Positions 59,781-64,000 of a stretch of DNA of 64,000 bases are shown in pieces. This DNA comes from Chamaecyparis obtusa (Eukaryota; Streptophyta; Pinopsida; Cupressales; Cupressaceae): NCBI GenBank assembly GCA_027943335.1, contig BSBK01006038.1, positions 155,369 to 219,368 of the forward strand, read 5' to 3'. Numbering within the stretch: position 1 is the stretch's first letter; each line of letters opens with the position of its first letter. A program made the position numbers and the translations under genes. The notes beneath the pieces are model-generated. The model was not told where the DNA came from and did not search any database. It was given only the letters and a program-made list of their open reading frames with translations.

Positions 59781-59913
59781 TAGTGAAAAATAGGCTCTTC
59801 CTTTGATCTAATTCTTTCTCTTCATCTATCAGGCCCTCCTACCAACTAGGGTTTACCTTTCTTAGCATCATTTGAGTGCTTTGACTGAGCTTCTTCATTG
59901 TGGTGCTAGAGCA

Positions 59914-61478
59914 TGTAGGGTGAAAAGCCCTTATTTTATTTTATTGTGTATTCTCCTAGTTTCTTAGGTAGATTAGGAAGGATTAGGAAGATTTTGAATT
60001 GGTTAGGGTTTTTCAAGTTAGGATTTGGAAGCTTTTGTTCATCCACTCCTTTGTAATATCCTAGAGGATAATATGAGTCAAAATGTAGAATGAACCCGCT
60101 AGATGTTTAGGAGGTAATTTTGGAAGTTTTTTGAATCCTAGGAAGTTAATTTAGGGTTTAGGTGAAATAGCCATGGTGGCCTAAACAAGAAAATCAATGT
60201 GGACAAAAGATCTAAAAAGTTGCTCAAAGCAACAATTAAAACTTTGCAACTTTTGAAAAGTTGCTCGACAACTTTGTCCAAAAGTTGGTTTTTGTCAAAG
60301 GGGATGGAATAGGTCAGTTGGAGTAGTTGATTTGAGAAGGGGAAGACTATTTAAGGACTTCCATGGAAACATTTCAAGGTTAGATGCCATTTTGTGAAAA
60401 AGTTCACTCATTGTAAGGTTGTGGAGATAAACTGTGACTGTATACAAAGTATTTTGAATTGCTTAGACAAATAGATGCATTAGAAATCCTTCTTTTCTTG
60501 ATAATTAGTTTCTTCTAAGTGTTTATCAATTCTTTATGGTGTGAGGTTAAGAGATAAACCTCATTCTATATTGTAAATTTAATTTTCTTTGAAGTTAGGA
60601 TTCAATGGTCTAGTTTTGGACGTTACATAGAAAATGGCTCCTTGGGATTCTTAGATCCATGAAAAACAAAATGGGCCTGGATGGAATGTTAGAGGAGTCA
60701 CTATACACATGTTTCCTTTTTTTTTTAGGAGTAGAAGTGTTAGGGTTAAATTTTGAGCTCTTGCCCTAGGCAAGCTTGGTCATAGCCCAGTTAGAGAAAT
60801 AGAGTAACAAAGAGAAATATAATGCAGAGTTAGATTTGAAGGAGAAATCCAAAGTTTGGATATTGTTAAATAAGAGGTGACACAACTCTCCAAGAAGTGG
60901 TGGCACCTGGTGATTGGATTTCATTAGCTAATGAAGGCAAAATCAGAGAAAGGAGCAATTAGCCCTATTTTTAAGGATTGAATCCCTAATAGTGGAAAGG
61001 TGTTGTACAGATGAATTGGAGTCTCCTCACCCTAAAAATATTGTGTTTTTAAAAAGGGTATCTAGATCCTAGATTATATTTGGGGATCCTTAACCAAATT
61101 TGTGAGATAATCCAATTTTTGTGTCTGGATAGGGCTACAAGGGGCAACTATGCCTATTTCCTAAATTTTAGGAACTCGATGAAGAGATGATTTAAGAATG
61201 GTTTCTAATCTTCAAGATAGTTGGAAAATGACTTAATATGGTGGAAACTCAACCCTGCAACTCATTATGAGAAAGTTGGTGTAGGTTGGTAGAAAACACC
61301 TTGGGGAATTTAGTGAGCATTGAAGAGTCTTGTTGGTAGGGGTGGATCTTGGTTAGAGGGGTAAAGATATTAGTGACTTTCCCTTAGGATTAGGGTTTAA
61401 GGAATCTCTAATAGGTACATTGAAGAGGCCTTAAGTGAGATTAAAGCTAACTCCAAGTGAGAACAACCAGTCCTATCA
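59914..61478 (+). repeat. 5' LTR of the plus-strand gypsy element
   Basis: The segment starts TGTAGGGTG and ends CCTATCA. Three bases later comes a tRNA-Met primer-binding site. Only one copy is in the window, so the limits rest on the TG/CA ends and the primer site. It has no supported gene. Confidence 0.55.
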
Positions 61479-61481
61479 GAT

Positions 61482-61493
61482 TGGTATCAGAGC
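61482..61493 (+). other. Primer-binding site of the plus-strand element
   Basis: TGGTATCAGAGC, a perfect match to the common plant initiator tRNA-Met site, stands 3 bp after the LTR end and 62 bp before the gag ATG at 61556. Confidence 0.8.
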
Positions 61494-61555
61494 TAAAAGA
61501 TTGGGCTTGTGAAGTTTGGATGTTGTATTCACCATAATCAGTAGATTCAATAAAG

Positions 61556-62570
61556 ATGGTGACTAATGCTGGGTTGGAAAAAGATGTGGAAGATCAAAGA
61601 GAGGAGAATAGACTCCTAAAGGAACACTTGGCAGAGATGGCAACTAATTTAGAGGAAGTGCAACTCCGAACAACTGCGATAAGTGATTTGATAAGATAGA
61701 ATAAAGAGAAGGGCAAGTTAGTGGTAGAAGAAGATATAGTGCTAGAACCTAACCCTGTACTCCAATAAGAACCATTCCTCAAGGCTTTAAAATATATGAG
61801 TGGTAAGACATTGGAAGGTGTGCCTCTATTCAATGGAAAGATGGAACTAGAAGTGGTGATGGAATACATAGAAAGACTTGAAAATCACTTTGAGTGTGAT
61901 AGTGTAATAGGAGCTCAAAAAGTAAGGGTAGCCAAGGCAAGGTTGAGAGGAACACCTCTCACTCGGTGTAAATTTGTCCAAGATGAAATAATAAAGGAAG
62001 GGAAGAACCTTATAACTAGTTGGAAAGGTATGGTGGCCAAGATAAGGGAGACTTATCAACCAGATGACTATGAGGTGCAGTTGCACAAGAAGAGGCAAAA
62101 CTTAAGACAAAAAGACCTTGAGGTAAGTGCCTATACAAAAGAGTTTCACAAGTTGTATTTGAGTTCACATGTGATGTAAGAGGAGAGTTTGAAAGTGGTA
62201 GATACCTTAATGGGTTGAGATGGAAGATATAGGAGGAAATCAGCCTCCTAAGTCCTAAGATGATATACCAATATTAAATCAGTTAGCCCTAAAGGTGGAA
62301 GAGAAGTTTAAGAAGAAGCATGACTCAAGTAGTAGGGGTAGAGGTAGAGGGAGAGATGGAAGAAGTCAGAGAGGAGGTTTTGGAGGAAGGAACTATGAAG
62401 CAAGTCAGGGTGAGTCTAAGATGATCAGTGAGAACCAAGGAGAATCAAGCAACAACATAGGAGGCTATAATAGAGGAAGAGGCCCTAATAACAATTCAAG
62501 AGGAAGATCCAATAGCCACGGAAGTGGATCATATTTATCTTCTATGAAATGATATAATTTTCACCAATAT
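61556..62570 (+). pseudogene. gag of the plus-strand gypsy element
   Basis: The ATG at 61556 opens MVTNAGLEKDVEDQREEN and a coiled-coil N-terminus, with in-frame stops near 61697 and 61766. The capsid core (61796-62179) has VPLFNGKMELEVVMEYIERL, TSWKGMVAKIRETY and DLEVSAYTKEFHKLYL. A Gly/Arg/Ser-rich stretch with RGRGRGRDGRSQRGG follows (62295-62550), then the zinc knuckle near 62545-62590. There the first Cys codon is TGA, the second Cys is Phe and the His is Asn, so the finger is destroyed. The gag would bind element RNA. Stops and frameshifts make it inactive. Confidence 0.75.
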
Positions 62571-62699
62571 AGAAACCCCGCATATAGGTGTCCGGAAAAG
62601 AGATCATTATCCCAAGGAGGAGAGAAGAGAGTAAACTATGAGCAAGAAGAGTATTCTACTAGAAAAATAACAGAGGTGGCATTGAATTCGGAGATAGGG

Positions 62700-62893
62700 A
62701 GAATTTTATGTTTAGAAGAACACTCATTAAAGAGCCCATCAAAGAGGAACCAAGTCAGAGAAGGTCCTTGTTCAGAGTCAAATGTAAGATTCAAGGTAAA
62801 TTTTGCAAAGTTGTCATAGATTCTGGTTCTAAAGATAATATTATCTCCATGGAAGTAATAGAAAAGATTAAATGGGTATGTGCAAGATCATGA
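62700..62893 (+). pseudogene. Protease fragment of the plus-strand element
   Basis: The ORF at 62708-62893 reads RRSLFRVKCKIQGKFCK, then VVIDSGSKDNIISMEV, the retroviral-type protease active site. Similarity stops at about 62870, where unrelated sequence begins, so pol was lost by truncation or by a later insertion. Confidence 0.7.
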
Positions 62894-64000
62894 GGGGCCA
62901 AAAAGTGGCGATGTAAAAAAAATCCACTTTTCAGCTTGTCCAAAAGCGCATGAAAATGTATGTTGACTCTTTTAGTAGGTCTGGGTGTCAGTACACCTGG
63001 GCAAACCTGACACCAAAGCACAAGCCTAATCGGGTAAATTGGGTACCCCAATTTTTTCGGACTGTACATGAAAAAACGGTGGGAGTAAATGAAAAAATTG
63101 AACTTTTATATATAAAAAGAGGTATATATGGGGTAAGTGCACAAAGATGGGGGACCAAGAAGGGGGAATAAGATGCCACTTTTTTCCTAAAATCAACAAA
63201 TTTTGAACTTCAACAAGAAATTGAAGATAGTTAGACTCAAAATTTTAAGATACGACAAAAACAAGAGTTGTAATACTTTGAATCTAGTTTCTAAACTACT
63301 AACTTATTTTGAAAATGGTGCAGATTAAGGCCCTGAAAAAGGGGGAGCACACAAAGTGGTCCTATTTTTTGTCAAAAAAATAACATAGCGTCTGGTGTGC
63401 TCCCCCTAAAATGTTTACTTTTTTTTTGAATTTTTTTAATCGCTCCAGTGAAAAGTTAGCTAACACCACATAGTTTATCACGGATTTTTTTGGTAATATT
63501 TTGATGAATGTATAATTTTTGATGAATTTACGAAGTGCACACATCCTGAAAACATGAAATTTCTATGTGCTCCCCCTAGAAATCATTTAAAACTAATCGA
63601 AAATCATTTTTTTAAAAAAAGTGTGTAGAATGGAGTCTAGTTTCTAAAAATGTAACTTATTGCAAAATTTGATGAACGAGCCAAACTCTATTCCCAAAAT
63701 ACTGCATGTTGGTTTTTTACAAAAAATGGATATAGACACACAAGAAATTAGAGTTTGTAAAACTTAACATAATCAGGAATTAAAAAAAATTTATATGCTT
63801 AGATAGCTAACAGAGAGATCTGCAATATCATGTCATCTGATTTTTTACATTCTTAAGCCACGAGTAAACCTGACGAGGAGCACACAAAAAAAAATGTCAT
63901 TTTTTTTGTATGTTTGCTGGAAAACATGTCTCAGACCTATTTCAATCATCCAAGCCTTGGGTTGGATCTCCGCCAAACCCCCCCCCCCCTCACAAAAAAA
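62890..64000. other. Unclassified repeat with GTGCTCCCCCT motifs
   Basis: I find no gene here. The motif AGGGGGAGCACAC (63340-63352) is matched by its perfect reverse complement at 63395-63407. Further copies of GTGCTCCCCCT lie at about 63567-63577, with a weaker one (GAGGAGCACAC) at about 63875-63885. A run of about 13 C residues lies near 63979-63991. It may be part of an element that continues outside the window. Confidence 0.5.

Larger units (their letters stand above)
56430..59913 (-). mobile_element. Chromodomain Ty3-gypsy (chromovirus) pol remnant
   Basis: On the minus strand from 59913: end of protease, reverse transcriptase, RNase H remnants, integrase, chromodomain. The presence of a chromodomain after integrase identifies a chromovirus (Tekay/Reina-like by sequence style, not tested). 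Upstream gag is missing because a plus-strand LTR begins at 59914. Many stops and frameshifts plus lost catalytic residues show it is dead. Confidence 0.85.

Noticed and set aside
61594..61869. 91-codon minus-strand ORF
   Set aside because: Antisense shadow of the plus-strand gag, whose frame and primer-binding site context are clear.

Overview
The window is nuclear DNA from a plant with a large, repeat-rich genome. It is AT-rich, its genes have short GT-AG introns of 72-97 bp, and almost all of it is degraded or nested transposable elements. A gymnosperm is my best guess (inference from element types and nesting). I recognise one ordinary host gene, an FLS2-like LRR receptor pseudokinase at 50745-52754. 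I saw no tRNA, CRISPR array or organellar gene.

Layout. (1) 1-7300: a minus-strand gypsy-type LTR element (170-4446) lacking RT, RNase H and integrase. It sits in a long minus-strand ORF of unknown family, which stays open across the insertion point, and it carries a complete 338-bp TRIM (1952-2289, 5-bp TSD AACCT). A 988-bp element with 34-bp terminal inverted repeats (5017-6004) lies in the same host stretch. (2) 7300-13400: Copia remnants, a minus-strand gag with three zinc knuckles plus a 2.1-kb tandem duplication that carries plus-strand Copia LTRs. (3) 14400-23350: two plant L1 LINEs in opposite orientation, a plus-strand ORF1-only copy (14400-16240) and a nearly full-length minus-strand copy (about 17285-23350) in which ORF1 and ORF2 overlap as ATGA. 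(4) 24900-24966: a 5S rRNA-derived segment, Cassandra-like.

(5) 25160-49180: a PIF/Harbinger DNA transposon with TAA target-site duplications. It encodes an intact two-exon Myb/SANT-like ORF1 and a three-exon DDE transposase broken by one stop and one frameshift. It also holds a Dof-like zinc-ribbon ORF and a zf-GRF gene split by an intron. A 13.45-kb minus-strand Tat/Ogre-like Ty3-gypsy retrotransposon (26852-40305, LTRs of about 3 kb) has inserted into it. That retrotransposon has an apparently intact extra RNase H between protease and reverse transcriptase, while its ordinary RNase H has lost a catalytic Asp and its integrase Glu codon is a stop.

(6) 50080-54150: the LRR receptor pseudokinase gene, flanked downstream by an inverted copy of its own promoter and signal-peptide region. 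(7) 55400-64000: a minus-strand chromodomain Ty3-gypsy pol remnant (56430-59913) abutting a plus-strand LTR-PBS-gag-protease remnant (59914-62885), followed by unclassified sequence with repeated GTGCTCCCCCT motifs.

Most coding regions belong to mobile elements. The relations between them are insertions into one another, so the nesting order gives a relative history: unknown ORF before LTR element before TRIM; Harbinger before the Tat-like element.
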